64,000 nucleotides of DNA from Acinetobacter kookii (GCF_900096895.1 NZ_FMYO01000006.1:1-64000); one strand, 5' to 3'. Shown: positions 9,631-18,877, counted from the stretch's first letter. The notes: a model not told the origin generated them from the letters alone. Numbers and translations: made by a program.

Positions 9631-9837
9631 TGTTTGGACAGAAATACCTTCCCTGCCTTCCCACTAGGCTTCAACATCAGCTTTACTTTGTGAACAAGCA
9701 TTAAGCTATCCCGCTCATATGAGTGAGGAATTGCTGGTGCTGAATTTTGACCCGTACTGTTTTCTGGTTTATATTTTATCTCTAGAAGAATAAAACATAG
9801 GTTGATGGATGCTCATCCATAAAAGCCGGAGTGAAAA

Positions 9838-10293
9838 ATGAAAACAATGACAGAATGGCTGGATGAATATAGCGAGAGCCATCAGAACCCGACCAACAAA
9901 ATCATTCATTGGGTCTGTGTACCGACTATCCTGTTTTCCATTATTGGCATTTTGGCCCATTTCAGTGCGTTATTGACCGCTTTCGTTTTAGTTTGTACCC
10001 TGGTCTTTTATGCACGCCTAGACGTAGTCCTTGCTGTCGCCATGGCTGCCCTTATTGTCGTGATGGCATGGCTCATTTTTATTTTACCTGCAGGAACAGG
10101 ATTTTATATCGCGCTTTTTGTATTGGCCTGGATTGGACAATTTTATGGCCACAAAGTTGAAGAAAAAAAGCCTTCCTTCTTCAAAGACCTCCAATTCCTC
10201 CTCATTGGCCCGGCATGGTGTATGAATGCTTATCTAAGCAAACTACTGCCAAAATATAAAAACCGTCTTAAATCGCAAATCAACGCAATTTAA
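9838..10293 (+). CDS. DUF962 / Mpo1-like membrane protein
   Basis: This 151-residue protein has four hydrophobic segments. The DUF962 marks are YSESHQNPTNKIIHWVCVP near the N-terminus and WIGQFYGHKVEEKKPSFFKD in the last third, with conserved His residues that could bind iron. The yeast member Mpo1 is a dioxygenase in alpha-oxidation of 2-hydroxy fatty acids; whether the bacterial protein does the same is inference. GGAG lies just before the ATG. It converges with the DUF3465 gene downstream. Confidence 0.82.
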   Translation: MKTMTEWLDEYSESHQNPTNKIIHWVCVPTILFSIIGILAHFSALLTAFVLVCTLVFYARLDVVLAVAMAALIVVMAWLIFILPAGTGFYIALFVLAWIGQFYGHKVEEKKPSFFKDLQFLLIGPAWCMNAYLSKLLPKYKNRLKSQINAI

Positions 10294-10326
10294 GCCCTAT
10301 TATCGTTTTAGCCTTCCGAAGCTCTT

Positions 10327-10860
10327 TTATTGATAGGTTCTTCCTTTATATTTCAACCAGCCATCCACATGTTTTTGTTGCGGATCATGATGAGTCCAGT
10401 GAATTACTCCGCCTTTTTCGCTATATTCATATTCGCCATTAAAATGAATGATGTCTCCTTTTTGCAAGTTTTCAATTCTTGGTGCCAAATCAATATTATG
10501 AGCCACCAACACAGTTAAGCCATTCTGCAGTTGCAAAATAAACTTTTGATGGCGTGAGCCGTTGTTATCATCCGCTAGAACTGCTTTGACTGTTCCGCTG
10601 GACTGAACCTGCATATTGCTTTTTTGTGTTTGAAAGGCCTGCTGAATTTTTACATCATCATTTTGAATTTGAAAATTTGCTGCCTTCGAATCTACAGATA
10701 CTTGCTGAGATTCTGATTTCGATAAAATTTCAGTGTGTGCTTTTGAATTGCTGAGCGCTTGATTTGAAGGATTTTGCTGTTCTTGTAAATCAATACCGAA
10801 ATAGGCAGCAATTAAAATAACAATAACTGCACCAATCCCCTTCTGAGCTTTACTCGCCAT
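10327..10860 (-). CDS. DUF3465-type OB-fold protein
   Basis: This encodes 177 residues. The N-terminus (KGIGAVIVILIAAYFGI) is a membrane anchor or uncleaved signal, and a low-complexity Gln/Ser/Lys linker follows. The C-terminal 80 residues carry the DUF3465 pattern, with SGTVKAVLADDNNGSRHQKF, then HNIDLAPRI and GGVIHWTHHDPQQKHVDGWL. The predicted fold is an OB barrel, probably acting in the periplasm; its function is unknown. It lies downstream of tsf on the same strand, but a strong terminator separates the two. Confidence 0.8.
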   Translation of the reverse strand: MASKAQKGIGAVIVILIAAYFGIDLQEQQNPSNQALSNSKAHTEILSKSESQQVSVDSKAANFQIQNDDVKIQQAFQTQKSNMQVQSSGTVKAVLADDNNGSRHQKFILQLQNGLTVLVAHNIDLAPRIENLQKGDIIHFNGEYEYSEKGGVIHWTHHDPQQKHVDGWLKYKGRTYQ

Positions 10861-10894
10861 CTTTATTGTTCTCTCAAAATTTTAAACTCTTCAT

Positions 10895-10923
10895 AAAAAA
10901 AGCCCCAAACGGGGCTTTTTTTG
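10895..10923 (-). terminator. Terminator after tsf
   Basis: AAGCCCC/GGGGCTT with loop AAAC is flanked by A and T runs. It ends tsf transcription leftward, before the DUF3465 gene. Confidence 0.88.
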
Positions 10924-10937
10924 CAAATAATCAGAGA

Positions 10938-11813
10938 TTATTTTGCAGCAGCTTGAGCAGCAGCAACTTCTTCAGCGAAAGAAAGTTCAGCTTTTTTCTC
11001 AATACCTTCACCCACTTCGAAGCGAACGAATTGAGCAACTGTAGTACCAGTTGATTTAAGAACGTCAGCAACTTTCTTGTCGTTGTCGATTACGTACATT
11101 TGACGCTCAAGAACAACTTCGTTCAAGTATTTTTCAACTGAACCAGTAACCATTTTTTCAACGATGTTTGCTGGTTTACCAGATTCCAATGCTTTCGCTT
11201 CAGCAATTTCTTTTTCTTTAGCGATAAGATCAGCAGATACGCCTTCAGCAGTTACAGCAACCGGGTTGAACGCAGCAACGTGCATTGCAATACCTTTACC
11301 AGTTTCAGCAGAACCTGTGTAAGCCACTACAACACCAATTTTTAAACCGTGTTTGTAAACTGCAAGGTTTTCACCTTCAACAATTTTCGCACGACGAACC
11401 TGGATGTTTTCACCGATTTTTTGAACAAGAGCAATACGCGCTTCTTCAACAGTTGCACCATCTTCAAGTTTAAGTTCAGCAATTTTAGCAGCATCAGTTT
11501 CGTTTGCAGCAAGCGCAGCAGCAGCAACTTTAGCAGAGAAACCAGCAAAGTTTTCGTCTTTAGCAACGAAGTCAGTTTGGCAGTTTACTTCTAAAAGAAT
11601 AGCTTTGTTGCCTTCTTGAACGATAGTGATTGCACCGTCAGCAGCAATGTTACCAGCTTTTTTAGCTGCTTTTGCTTGACCAGATTTACGAAGGTTATCA
11701 ATCGCTAATTCGATGTCACCGTTCGCTTCTGTTAATGCTTTTTTACATTCCATCATTGCTAAACCAGTACGGTCACGCAATTCTTTTACCATGCTCGCAG
11801 TAACTGCAGTCAT
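10938..11813 (-). CDS. tsf: Elongation factor Ts
   Basis: EF-Ts exchanges GDP for GTP on EF-Tu during protein synthesis. The N-terminal UBA-like module starts [20 protein letters not shown]. The EF-Tu contact motif [13 protein letters not shown] is near residue 80, and the two core repeats and coiled-coil region follow. The 291-residue length is normal. The ATG has AGGAG at good spacing. It follows rpsB in the conserved rpsB-tsf operon, 139 bases apart, with a hairpin between the genes. Its Ala-rich, strongly biased codon use fits a highly expressed gene. Confidence 0.97.
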   Translation of the reverse strand: MTAVTASMVKELRDRTGLAMMECKKALTEANGDIELAIDNLRKSGQAKAAKKAGNIAADGAITIVQEGNKAILLEVNCQTDFVAKDENFAGFSAKVAAAALAANETDAAKIAELKLEDGATVEEARIALVQKIGENIQVRRAKIVEGENLAVYKHGLKIGVVVAYTGSAETGKGIAMHVAAFNPVAVTAEGVSADLIAKEKEIAEAKALESGKPANIVEKMVTGSVEKYLNEVVLERQMYVIDNDKKVADVLKSTGTTVAQFVRFEVGEGIEKKAELSFAEEVAAAQAAAK

Positions 11814-11854
11814 GTTATTCTCCTAAATACGGTAGAAAATGAATCTGTTCAACA

Positions 11855-11886
11855 AAAACGGCCCAAAGTGTTCTCTGGGCCGTTTT
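11855..11886 (-). terminator. Intercistronic hairpin between rpsB and tsf
   Basis: A perfect 11-bp stem, AAAACGGCCCA with TGGGCCGTTTT, has a 10-base loop. On the minus strand it ends in TTTTTG, so it looks like a partial terminator that would lower tsf relative to rpsB. Confidence 0.75.
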
Positions 11887-11952
11887 GCTTTCTCGACGCT
11901 TAATTTGCCACGACTAGATGTCGCAAAAATGACAATTCTGCGTCAAAACGCA

Positions 11953-12705
11953 TTAAGCCTCTGGAGCTTCTTTAGCAGCTTCTTCGCCTTTAGCTTGAGC
12001 ATTTGCTTGTGATTGAGCGTACTCTTTACCAGCAATGATAGCATCAGCCATAGCAGAAGCGTAAAGTGTAACCGCACGGATCGCATCGTCGTTACCAGGA
12101 ATAACGTAGTCTACGTTGTCTGGGTTAGAGTTTGTATCAACGATACCGATTACAGGAATACCAAGGTTCTTAGCTTCTTTAATCGCGATTGATTCATGGT
12201 CAACGTCAATTACGAATAATGCGTCAGGTAAACCACCCATGTTTTTAACGCCGCCTAAAGCACGTTCAAGTTTTTCCATTTCACGAGTACGTTCTAAAGC
12301 TTCACGTTTAGTCAGCTTAGCGAAAGTACCGTCAGTAGATTGAGTTTGAAGATCTTTTAAACGGTTGATAGATTGGCGAAGTGTTTTCCAGTTCGTCAAC
12401 ATACCACCTAACCAGCGGTGGTCTACATATGGTTGACCAGCGCGTTGAGCTTGTTCACGAATGATGTTAGAAGCAGCACGTTTAGTACCAACAAACAATA
12501 CTTTGTTCTTTTTGCTTGCAAGATTGTTAACAAAGTTCAAAGCATCATTTAACGCAGGAACAGTGTGCTCAAGGTTGATGATGTGAATTTTGTTACGCGC
12601 ACCAAAGATGTATTCGCGCATCTTTGGGTTCCAGAAACGAGTTTGGTGACCGAAGTGAGCGCCTGCTTGAAGAAGGTCGCGCATGCTTACGTTGTAATCT
12701 GCCAT
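11953..12705 (-). CDS. rpsB: 30S ribosomal protein S2
   Basis: S2 joins the small subunit late, near the head-body junction, and helps S1 bind. The start at 12705 gives [20 protein letters not shown], the canonical N-terminus, with AAGGTAAAGAA upstream. A longer open frame continues upstream, but that part is the untranslated leader. Other marks are [28 protein letters not shown] and [14 protein letters not shown]; the length is 250 residues. It is the first gene of rpsB-tsf, divergent from map, and is probably under S2 feedback through the leader. Confidence 0.97.
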   Translation of the reverse strand: MADYNVSMRDLLQAGAHFGHQTRFWNPKMREYIFGARNKIHIINLEHTVPALNDALNFVNNLASKKNKVLFVGTKRAASNIIREQAQRAGQPYVDHRWLGGMLTNWKTLRQSINRLKDLQTQSTDGTFAKLTKREALERTREMEKLERALGGVKNMGGLPDALFVIDVDHESIAIKEAKNLGIPVIGIVDTNSNPDNVDYVIPGNDDAIRAVTLYASAMADAIIAGKEYAQSQANAQAKGEEAAKEAPEA

Positions 12706-12862
12706 TTTCTTTACCTTAAAGTTTGGGTTAGGCCTCCATATATCCGCATTCTCCACCCCAAAGGGCACCCAGAGAAATGTGTCGATATATGTGCGGATTT
12801 TATTGCCCCATCGCACAAAGCCCGTGAAATTTATTCACGAAAAAGCATTTGATAAAATGGGC
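12706..12862 (-). promoter_or_regulatory. rpsB 5' leader with conserved-looking hairpin
   Basis: The predicted leader is about 155 nt long. ATCCGCA at 12792-12798 and its partner at 12742-12748 form a perfect 7-bp stem when read on the minus strand. Inside are a TTCTC/GAGAA pairing and a G/C-rich apex. S2-mediated repression through the rpsB leader is established in gammaproteobacteria; that this hairpin is the S2 target is inference. Confidence 0.6.
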
Positions 12863-12867
12863 GGCTA

Positions 12868-12897
12868 TTTATACCATAGTCACACACAAATTTCCAA
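12868..12897 (-). promoter_or_regulatory. Candidate sigma-70 promoter for rpsB
   Basis: On the minus strand, TTGGAA (12892-12897) and TATAAA (12868-12873) are separated by 18 bases, pointing leftward into the rpsB leader. The region lies in the divergent rpsB/map intergenic space. Confidence 0.5.
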
Positions 12898-12912
12898 AAG
12901 TTTTTAAAGATC

Positions 12913-13740
12913 ATGAACAGTACTTACGAAGCTCCCCGTCGTTTAATCAAAACACCTGAAGAAATTGAAAAAATGCGTGTGGCGGGTCGACTGGCAGCAG
13001 AAGTTTTGGATATGATCAAACCGCATATCAAACCGGGTGTATCTACACTCGAACTGGACACCATCTGTCACGATTATATTGTCAATAAACAAGAGGCGAT
13101 TCCTGCCTGTCTTGGTTATGGCGCAGCACCTGGCCGTCCAGCTTTCCAGCATACCATTTGTACCTCTGTGAACCACGTGGTGTGTCACGGCATTCCGTCT
13201 GCCAGCAAAATCCTGAAAAAAGGCGACATCCTTAATATTGACGTGACTGTGATTAAAGATGGCTATCATGGCGATACCAACATGATGTATATCGTTGGTG
13301 GTGAAACTTCAATTCTTGCAGAACGTTTATGCAAAGTGGCGCAAGAAGCCATGTACCGCGGTATTGCGACGGTAAAACCAGGTTCTACCATTGGTGATAT
13401 TGGCAATGCCATCCAGAAATATGTTGAATCAGAACGCTTTGGCGTCGTACGTGAATATTGCGGCCATGGTATTGGCACCGTGTTCCACGACGAACCCCAA
13501 GTTCTGCATTATGGTCAACCGAATACCGGCATGGTGCTTGAAGAAGGCATGACCTTTACCATTGAACCGATGGTGAACGGCGGCGACTGGAAAACCAAAA
13601 TTTTAGGTGACAAATGGACGGTAGTAACCAAAGACCATAGTTTGTCCGCACAATATGAACACACCCTTTTAGTGACTAAAACCGGTGTTGAAGTGCTGAC
13701 TGCACGTCCTGAAGAAGACCTGTCCCGCTTTAATCAATAA
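12913..13740 (+). CDS. map: Methionine aminopeptidase, type I
   Basis: Map removes the initiator methionine from nascent proteins whose second residue is small. All five metal ligands can be placed: the two Asp in DVTVIKDGYHGDTN, the His in CGHGIG, Glu in IEPMV and Glu in EHTLLV. The N-terminal region EIEKMRVAGRLAAEVLD is typical of type I. At 275 residues it is close to the usual 264. It is divergent from rpsB, as in many gammaproteobacteria, with a short shared promoter region. Confidence 0.96.
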   Translation: MNSTYEAPRRLIKTPEEIEKMRVAGRLAAEVLDMIKPHIKPGVSTLELDTICHDYIVNKQEAIPACLGYGAAPGRPAFQHTICTSVNHVVCHGIPSASKILKKGDILNIDVTVIKDGYHGDTNMMYIVGGETSILAERLCKVAQEAMYRGIATVKPGSTIGDIGNAIQKYVESERFGVVREYCGHGIGTVFHDEPQVLHYGQPNTGMVLEEGMTFTIEPMVNGGDWKTKILGDKWTVVTKDHSLSAQYEHTLLVTKTGVEVLTARPEEDLSRFNQ

Positions 13741-13759
13741 GTTCATTCCAAATTGACTT

Positions 13760-13790
13760 AAATGGCTGCATCTGTTGTAGCCATTTTTAT
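13760..13790 (+). terminator. Terminator after map
   Basis: AAATGGCT and AGCCATTT form a stem with an 11-base loop and end in a T run, 20 bases past the stop. Confidence 0.75.
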
Positions 13791-13902
13791 TTACAGTGTT
13801 CTTTATTTAAACGTTTTGCTGAAAATCTGTCCCCAAGTTCAATTGATTTTCGCTTTATTTCCCACATACTAAAGCCCCATCCAATGTACCGCAGAGATTT
13901 TT

Positions 13903-14322
13903 ATGTCCGATTTTAGCAATGTTACTGTTAGCCAAAATGATGATGATACCGTTTCCTTACTGATTGACCATAAACCTATTTCTGAACGTTACGGCATGAA
14001 ATTTAGTGCCAGCATTGTGGATGAACTCAAAGCTTTAGCTGACGGTCAAAATATGAAACTGTTTGATCAGTTTGTATTTTCACATACCGATTTAAACTTT
14101 GAGCATAGCTATCGTTATGTGACTTGCATTCTTAAAGAAGAAGCGGGTTATAAAGTGACGCGTAATTTTGTCTATACCATTACTGCGCAAGGTCAGCAGC
14201 CGATTGAACATGTCATTACCAAACAGGGGCAACCGATGACCACTGCTGATGTACATGAGTTCATTAATACCCATTTGCAAAAATCCTTAAATGACTATAC
14301 CGACCTGAATTATGCATATTGA
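13903..14322 (+). CDS. Hypothetical protein
   Basis: This encodes a 139-residue acidic protein starting MSDFSNVTVSQNDDD, with no signal peptide or membrane segment. I do not recognise a domain. The middle contains ILKEEAGYKVTRNFVYTIT, which suggests beta strands. The ATG has a GCAGAG site upstream. It stands alone between the map terminator and its own hairpin, so it is probably a single-gene transcript. A regular codon pattern and lack of a competing frame support it as real. Confidence 0.7.
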   Translation: MSDFSNVTVSQNDDDTVSLLIDHKPISERYGMKFSASIVDELKALADGQNMKLFDQFVFSHTDLNFEHSYRYVTCILKEEAGYKVTRNFVYTITAQGQQPIEHVITKQGQPMTTADVHEFINTHLQKSLNDYTDLNYAY

Positions 14323-14356
14323 TGTTTTGTTTTGATGATCACCTGATCACGCCAGG

Positions 14357-14400
14357 CACTACAATTAAATCGAAGCTCATCTAATTGTAGTGTTCTTTTT
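14357..14400 (+). terminator. Terminator after the 13.9-kb hypothetical gene
   Basis: The inverted repeat CACTACAATTA/TAATTGTAGTG has a 14-base loop and is followed by TTCTTTTT. Confidence 0.7.
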
Positions 14401-14630
14401 CACTTCCTCATTCACATTAAACCCACCCTTTTTAATCTTATTTTTTTAATTATTTTCATCTCTATTCTTCAAACCAAACCATTTAATTATTTGTTCTTAT
14501 TGCTCAGCTGATTTAACCGGGTTAAATACTTTTTTCCAATATTGGCACATTCAAGCTCCCCTTTTTAGCGCAATTTAAGATAAGATAGTGTGCTTTTTAT
14601 TTTTTAATCCCTATAAGAAGGAATACTGCC

Positions 14631-15857
14631 GTGGACGTACGTCTCTCTGATCGTGTAAATGCCATCAAACCGTCCCCTACACTTGCTGTTACCAACAAGG
14701 CTGCTGAACTTAAAGCCGCTGGTAAAAACGTAATTGGCTTGGGTGCAGGTGAACCAGATTTTGACACCCCACAACACATCAAAGATGCAGCAATTGCCGC
14801 TATTAACAACGGTTTCACTAAATACACCGCTGTTGACGGTACTCCAGGTCTTAAAAAAGCAATTATTGCGAAATTAAAACGCGATAATAATCTTGATTAC
14901 GCTGCAAACCAGATTCTGGTTTCTTGCGGTGGTAAACAGTCATTCTTTAACTTGGCGCTTGCTTTGTTAAACAAAGGTGATGAAGTGATCATCCCTGCAC
15001 CATACTGGGTAAGCTATCCAGATATGGTGATCATCGCTGAAGGCGTGCCTGTAATCGTGAAATGTGGTGAAGAACAACGTTTCAAAATTACACCTGAACA
15101 GTTAGAAGCTGCGATCACTGACAAAACCCGTTTAGTGGTACTGAACAGCCCATCTAACCCGACTGGCATGATCTACACTAAAGAAGAATTACTTGCTTTA
15201 GCTGAAGTTCTGCGTAAATACCCAGAAGTTCTTGTTGCGTCTGATGACATGTACGAACCAATCCGTTGGGATGATGAATTCTACAACATCGCAACTGTTG
15301 CTCCAGACCTTTACGACCGCGTAATCGTATTGAACGGCGTGTCTAAAGCCTATGCAATGACTGGCTGGCGTATCGGCTATGCAGCGGGTCCTGCTAAACT
15401 GATTGGCGCGATGAAAAAAATCCAGTCTCAATCGACTTCTAACCCGACTTCTATTTCACAAGTTGCTGCTGAAGCTGCATTGAACGGTCCTCAAGACGTT
15501 CTTGAACCAATGATTGAAGCATTCAAACGTCGTCATGACCTGGTTGTAAAAGGCTTAAATGACATCAACGGTATTACTTGCTTACCTGCTGACGGTGCAT
15601 TCTATGCCTATGCCAATATCAAGCCGTTAATTCGTGCCAAAGGTTTAAAATCTTGCACAGAATTCTCTGCATGGTTACTAGAAGAAACTGGTGTTGCGGT
15701 TGTTCCTGGTGATGCATTCGGCCTAGGCGGTTACATGCGTATTTCTTATGCAACTGCTGACGAAGTACTGGTAGATGCGCTTGCTCGTATCAAGAAAGCG
15801 GCTGATTCAATCGAAGGCGTTGACGCTGCGATTGCTTCAATTGCTGCTGAAAAATAA
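14631..15857 (+). CDS. aspC: Aspartate/aromatic aminotransferase, class I PLP enzyme
   Basis: It moves amino groups between aspartate (or a related amino acid) and 2-oxoglutarate. The fold-type I marks are the N-terminal NVIGLGAGEPDFDTPQHI, substrate-binding NSPSNPTGMIY, PLP lysine in VNGVSKAYAMTGWRIGYAAG-like context (SKAYAMTGWRIGYA), and the C-terminal Arg region GYMRISYA. The 408-residue length fits aminotransferase subgroup 1b. Translation starts at GTG with AAGGA upstream. Codon use is strongly biased, as in highly expressed genes. It is transcribed alone and closed by a strong terminator. The exact substrate preference is not shown by sequence. Confidence 0.88.
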   Translation: MDVRLSDRVNAIKPSPTLAVTNKAAELKAAGKNVIGLGAGEPDFDTPQHIKDAAIAAINNGFTKYTAVDGTPGLKKAIIAKLKRDNNLDYAANQILVSCGGKQSFFNLALALLNKGDEVIIPAPYWVSYPDMVIIAEGVPVIVKCGEEQRFKITPEQLEAAITDKTRLVVLNSPSNPTGMIYTKEELLALAEVLRKYPEVLVASDDMYEPIRWDDEFYNIATVAPDLYDRVIVLNGVSKAYAMTGWRIGYAAGPAKLIGAMKKIQSQSTSNPTSISQVAAEAALNGPQDVLEPMIEAFKRRHDLVVKGLNDINGITCLPADGAFYAYANIKPLIRAKGLKSCTEFSAWLLEETGVAVVPGDAFGLGGYMRISYATADEVLVDALARIKKAADSIEGVDAAIASIAAEK

Positions 15858-15881
15858 TCTGCTTTTTCTAAAGTAAGATTT

Positions 15882-15912
15882 AAAAAACCCGCGAATTTCG
15901 CGGGTTTTTTCT
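15882..15912 (+). terminator. Terminator after the aminotransferase gene
   Basis: AAACCCGCGAA pairs with TTCGCGGGTTT and is followed by a T run; the stem is long and GC-rich. Confidence 0.92.
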
Positions 15913-15976
15913 GTTTCAGGATTTATCTTTTTAGCTGTAATATCCCGATAATTTTTCTTTTTTAAACACACTTTGA

Positions 15977-16828
15977 TTATTTCAACGCACTTTCGGCATG
16001 CTTCTGATCAGGAGCAGCCCAAATCACCAAGGCAATTCCCGTTAAAACAATGACAGCAGAAATAATCATCCGCCAGCTTAAAGTCTCACCAATAAATAAT
16101 GCACCACCTATAATCGCTAAACATGGCACGGATAGCTGTACACTGCTGGCTGTCAAGCGGTCAATCTGTTTCACGATGGCATACCAAAGCACGTATGCTC
16201 CGCTTGAGGCTAAACCGCCTGAAAGCACAGCTAAAAGTATCCCTTGAGGCAATGCAAAACTTTTCGTGTAAAACACAACATACGCCAGCAAAACAAAAGG
16301 AATAGTCATCACAAAATTGGCCAATGTACTGGCCAAGGGGTTTTGCATATTTTTGCCCGCGATGCTGTACATCGCCCAACCTATTCCCGAAAGCACCATT
16401 ATCGCGGCATACCCCAAATGTGGAGCAGCAGCCCCCGGGAGCAAAAGAATAAAAATCCCGATAATTGCCATACACAATCCGGCACCACGGCGCAGATTGA
16501 TTTTTTCACCATGACATAAACCATAGCCGACCATGCTGAGCTGGACTGTGCCAAATAACAGCAATGCCCCGACTCCCGCATCTATATGCAAATAAGCCAG
16601 TGAAAATGCCACAATATATAAGGCAAGAAAAAAACCGTTTTGAAGACTCCATTCTATTTTGGCTTTTTGTGCAGAAAATAGGTAAAGCATCCATAAAACG
16701 ACAGCGCCACTCGCAACCCGAATCATGCTAAAACTCATGGGGTCAATTTGCTGTTCGGCCAATGCCAAACGGCATAAAACCGAATTGGCAGCAAAGGCCA
16801 GCATGGCAATCGAGATTTTGAGCAGCAT
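15977..16828 (-). CDS. EamA/DMT-family transporter
   Basis: This 283-residue inner-membrane protein has ten hydrophobic segments in two EamA repeats. The first repeat begins MLLKISIAMLAFAANSVLCR, and the second covers MAIIGIFILLLPGAAAPHLG onward. Members move amino acids, sugars or metabolites out of the cell; no substrate can be read here. A ribosome-binding site AAGGAAG precedes the ATG. It converges with the aminotransferase gene and has no partner gene. Confidence 0.87.
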   Translation of the reverse strand: MLLKISIAMLAFAANSVLCRLALAEQQIDPMSFSMIRVASGAVVLWMLYLFSAQKAKIEWSLQNGFFLALYIVAFSLAYLHIDAGVGALLLFGTVQLSMVGYGLCHGEKINLRRGAGLCMAIIGIFILLLPGAAAPHLGYAAIMVLSGIGWAMYSIAGKNMQNPLASTLANFVMTIPFVLLAYVVFYTKSFALPQGILLAVLSGGLASSGAYVLWYAIVKQIDRLTASSVQLSVPCLAIIGGALFIGETLSWRMIISAVIVLTGIALVIWAAPDQKHAESALK

Positions 16829-17381
16829 GGTTGAGCTTCCTTATTCAACAGCCTGCATTAGGTATATCGGAACTATTTCATTAAATCTACATCGTTTTTC
16901 TGATGCAATGTATCAAAAATACCAATGTGTAAATTCTGCACATAAAACTGTGGGGATTATTTTTCCTTCATTTTTAGCAAAGAGGGTTCCATCGTCCGCT
17001 TCAACTAGCCTTTGGATATCATTGGCAAACCGATAACCCTCAGGTGGATGATCACTGTAAATCCCCCTCCAGCTTTAAATCTTCCAGCTGTTGACTTAAG
17101 GCAAACACAAGAAGGTCGCAATAGGGTTAATCCCGACGGCACCAAAACAAAAAGGGGTTGAACGACACAAGCATTGACCTTGCATTTTTTTGATCCATTT
17201 TTTGTTTTTCTAAAAAACAGCACGCTTATACTGGGACGTACTATCACCACGCATTTTCTTATCATTTCAACTACTGTCGCCGAACTAAATACTCTCGAAT
17301 ATTTCTTGACGATTTTTATGTACATCGTTAATTTAAACAACAAGTTCCTTTTTAGAACTTATCAATAAGGAAATAAATAGA
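16829..17381. other. Intergenic stretch with a possible decayed gene on the minus strand
   Basis: No intact gene is seen. On the minus strand, protein-like fragments occur in different frames from about 17200 down to a stop at 16913. Examples are FGAVGINPIATFLC, FALSQQLEDLKLEGDLQ and EGYRFANDIQRLVEADDGT. The right part should contain the promoter of the thioesterase gene. Confidence 0.35.
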
Positions 17382-17813
17382 ATGAATCCCAAAGAAATGA
17401 CTGGACTGCAACTTTTACAAGCCATGTGTGATGGCAGAATTCCAGCACCATCAATGAGTGAAACCATCCCCATGCAGCCTTATGAGGTTTCAGAAGGCAC
17501 GATCTGTTTTAAAGTGAAAGCCAATAACCACCATTTAAATCCCTTGGGTGGCGTGCATGGCGGTTTTGCAGCAACTGTACTGGATTCCGTCACGGGCTGT
17601 GCTGTCCACAGTATGCTGGAAGCAGGTGCAGGCTATGGCACCATCGATTTAAATATAAAAATGTGCCGTCCCATTCCTCAAGATCAACAACTGCTGGCTA
17701 TAGGCAAAGTGATTAATATCAGCAAGAATCTGGGTATTTCAGAAGGCCGGATTGTGGATGAAAATGGCAAACTTTATGCCCATGCCACTGCGACGTGTAT
17801 GATTATCCGTTAA
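17382..17813 (+). CDS. PaaI-family hotdog-fold thioesterase
   Basis: It is predicted to hydrolyse an acyl-CoA or aryl-CoA thioester in the cytoplasm. The hotdog core contains NPLGGVHGGFAATVLDSVTG, the usual active-site helix region with the conserved HGG, and later the strand YGTIDLNIKMCRPI. The 143-residue length is typical. AAGGAAAT lies before the ATG. It stands alone, convergent with the next gene. The substrate is unknown; phenylacetyl-CoA-type esters are the family precedent. Confidence 0.87.
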   Translation: MNPKEMTGLQLLQAMCDGRIPAPSMSETIPMQPYEVSEGTICFKVKANNHHLNPLGGVHGGFAATVLDSVTGCAVHSMLEAGAGYGTIDLNIKMCRPIPQDQQLLAIGKVINISKNLGISEGRIVDENGKLYAHATATCMIIR

Positions 17814-17875
17814 TACCTAATATGTGCTTCATTCAGAGCTTAGACCATTTCCTAAGCTCTTGGAGCTAGCACTGA

Positions 17876-18334
17876 TTAAACAGCTGATTTAAACGATTTT
17901 GTAAGTGCTGATAAAGACACATCCGGACGCGAAGTTCCCTTATAGATACATAAATACTTAAATACGCTATCAAGCGAGATAGAGAGTTTCTTCTGTTCCG
18001 ACACCGACCACACTTTAGAATTGTTGCGTCCAGATAAAGCGCTGCCATTCAGCTGATACAAATACAGGTCATGAGCACGCTGCAACGGTTGCTTGCGGCC
18101 ATTGGAATAACTATCCAGAAGCAATTGACAGGGTGAGTTAATCAACCATTTATTGCTAAACCAAAGCTGCAACAAGTCACCCAGATATAAGACTTCCGTA
18201 CCGACTGGCCAGACCTGAATATAGGCATCCTCAACAGCGGTCTGATAGCGCTGCGGGTCTTGAATAATAGAAAGGTAATTGTCTTGATAAAAAGATAAAT
18301 TTGAAAAAATTTCGGCAATCGTCAGCGTATGCAT
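17876..18334 (-). CDS. Hypothetical protein
   Basis: This encodes 152 residues beginning MHTLTIAEIFSNLSFYQDN. An in-frame upstream extension exists, but the ATG at 18334 has AGGAG at proper spacing. The sequence is rich in Leu, Ser and Tyr, has no signal peptide and no domain I recognise. Motif-like stretches are QVWPVGTEVLYLGDLLQLW and RAHDLYLYQLNGSALSGRNN. It is transcribed toward the thioesterase gene. Confidence 0.65.
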   Translation of the reverse strand: MHTLTIAEIFSNLSFYQDNYLSIIQDPQRYQTAVEDAYIQVWPVGTEVLYLGDLLQLWFSNKWLINSPCQLLLDSYSNGRKQPLQRAHDLYLYQLNGSALSGRNNSKVWSVSEQKKLSISLDSVFKYLCIYKGTSRPDVSLSALTKSFKSAV

Positions 18335-18572
18335 TCGCTTTCTCCTGTTTAGCCATTTTAGTGCTGGCAAGTTGGTTTAAATCCACACTGTTTGAACTTG
18401 CATTCAAACGCTCTGTTATGAATTTAATCTAACAAGCCAGTTTTGGCTGTGCAAGTTTTTTTAGGATTTTTGATTTAGTTGTTTAAATAAAAAGCATACG
18501 GCATAAAAATTAAGGCATCATGACACTTTTAGCTTGACCCCCTGCAAAATCTGCTTATAATCGCATGCAGAT

Positions 18573-18648
18573 TCTCCAATAGCTCAGTCGGTAGAGCGAC
18601 GGACTGTTAATCCGCAGGTCCCTGGTTCGAGCCCAGGTTGGAGAGCCA
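18573..18648 (+). tRNA. tRNA-Asn (anticodon GTT), copy 1
   Basis: Acceptor TCTCCAA/TTGGAGA, D arm GCTC/GAGC and anticodon stem around CTGTTAA (GTT) form a full cloverleaf. The T arm contains GGTTCGAGCCC, and CCA is encoded. Its 76 bases are identical to the copies at 21927 and 22691. Confidence 0.97.
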
Positions 18649-18654
18649 GATTCT

Positions 18655-18686
18655 AAAAACCCACTCAACAGAGTGGGTTTTTTTTA
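18655..18686 (+). terminator. Terminator of tRNA-Asn copy 1
   Basis: AAAAACCCACTC/GAGTGGGTTTTT with loop AACA precedes a T run. The same hairpin follows tRNA-Asn copy 4. Confidence 0.9.
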
Positions 18687-18877
18687 TGGCCTAAATAATC
18701 TATAGCTGTTTAAATCACTCAATACACGATACTGCTCTTTTTTAGATTCAATCTGCCCATCCCTCTTTTATATCAAGTTAATAGCAAAATCAGCATAAGC
18801 CCTAAAAGCAAAAAGCGCATCGAAATGCGCTTTCTACTCATCAATCCAGCTCAACATGCATCAATATCACAATTGTT

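Noticed and set aside
11342..11594. Long open frames in other frames of tsf
   Set aside because: They are shadows produced by the strongly biased codon use of tsf; neither has a ribosome-binding site.
12706..12816. Longer open frame upstream of rpsB
   Set aside because: It translates the structured leader; S2 proteins start at [12 protein letters not shown], which has its own ribosome-binding site.
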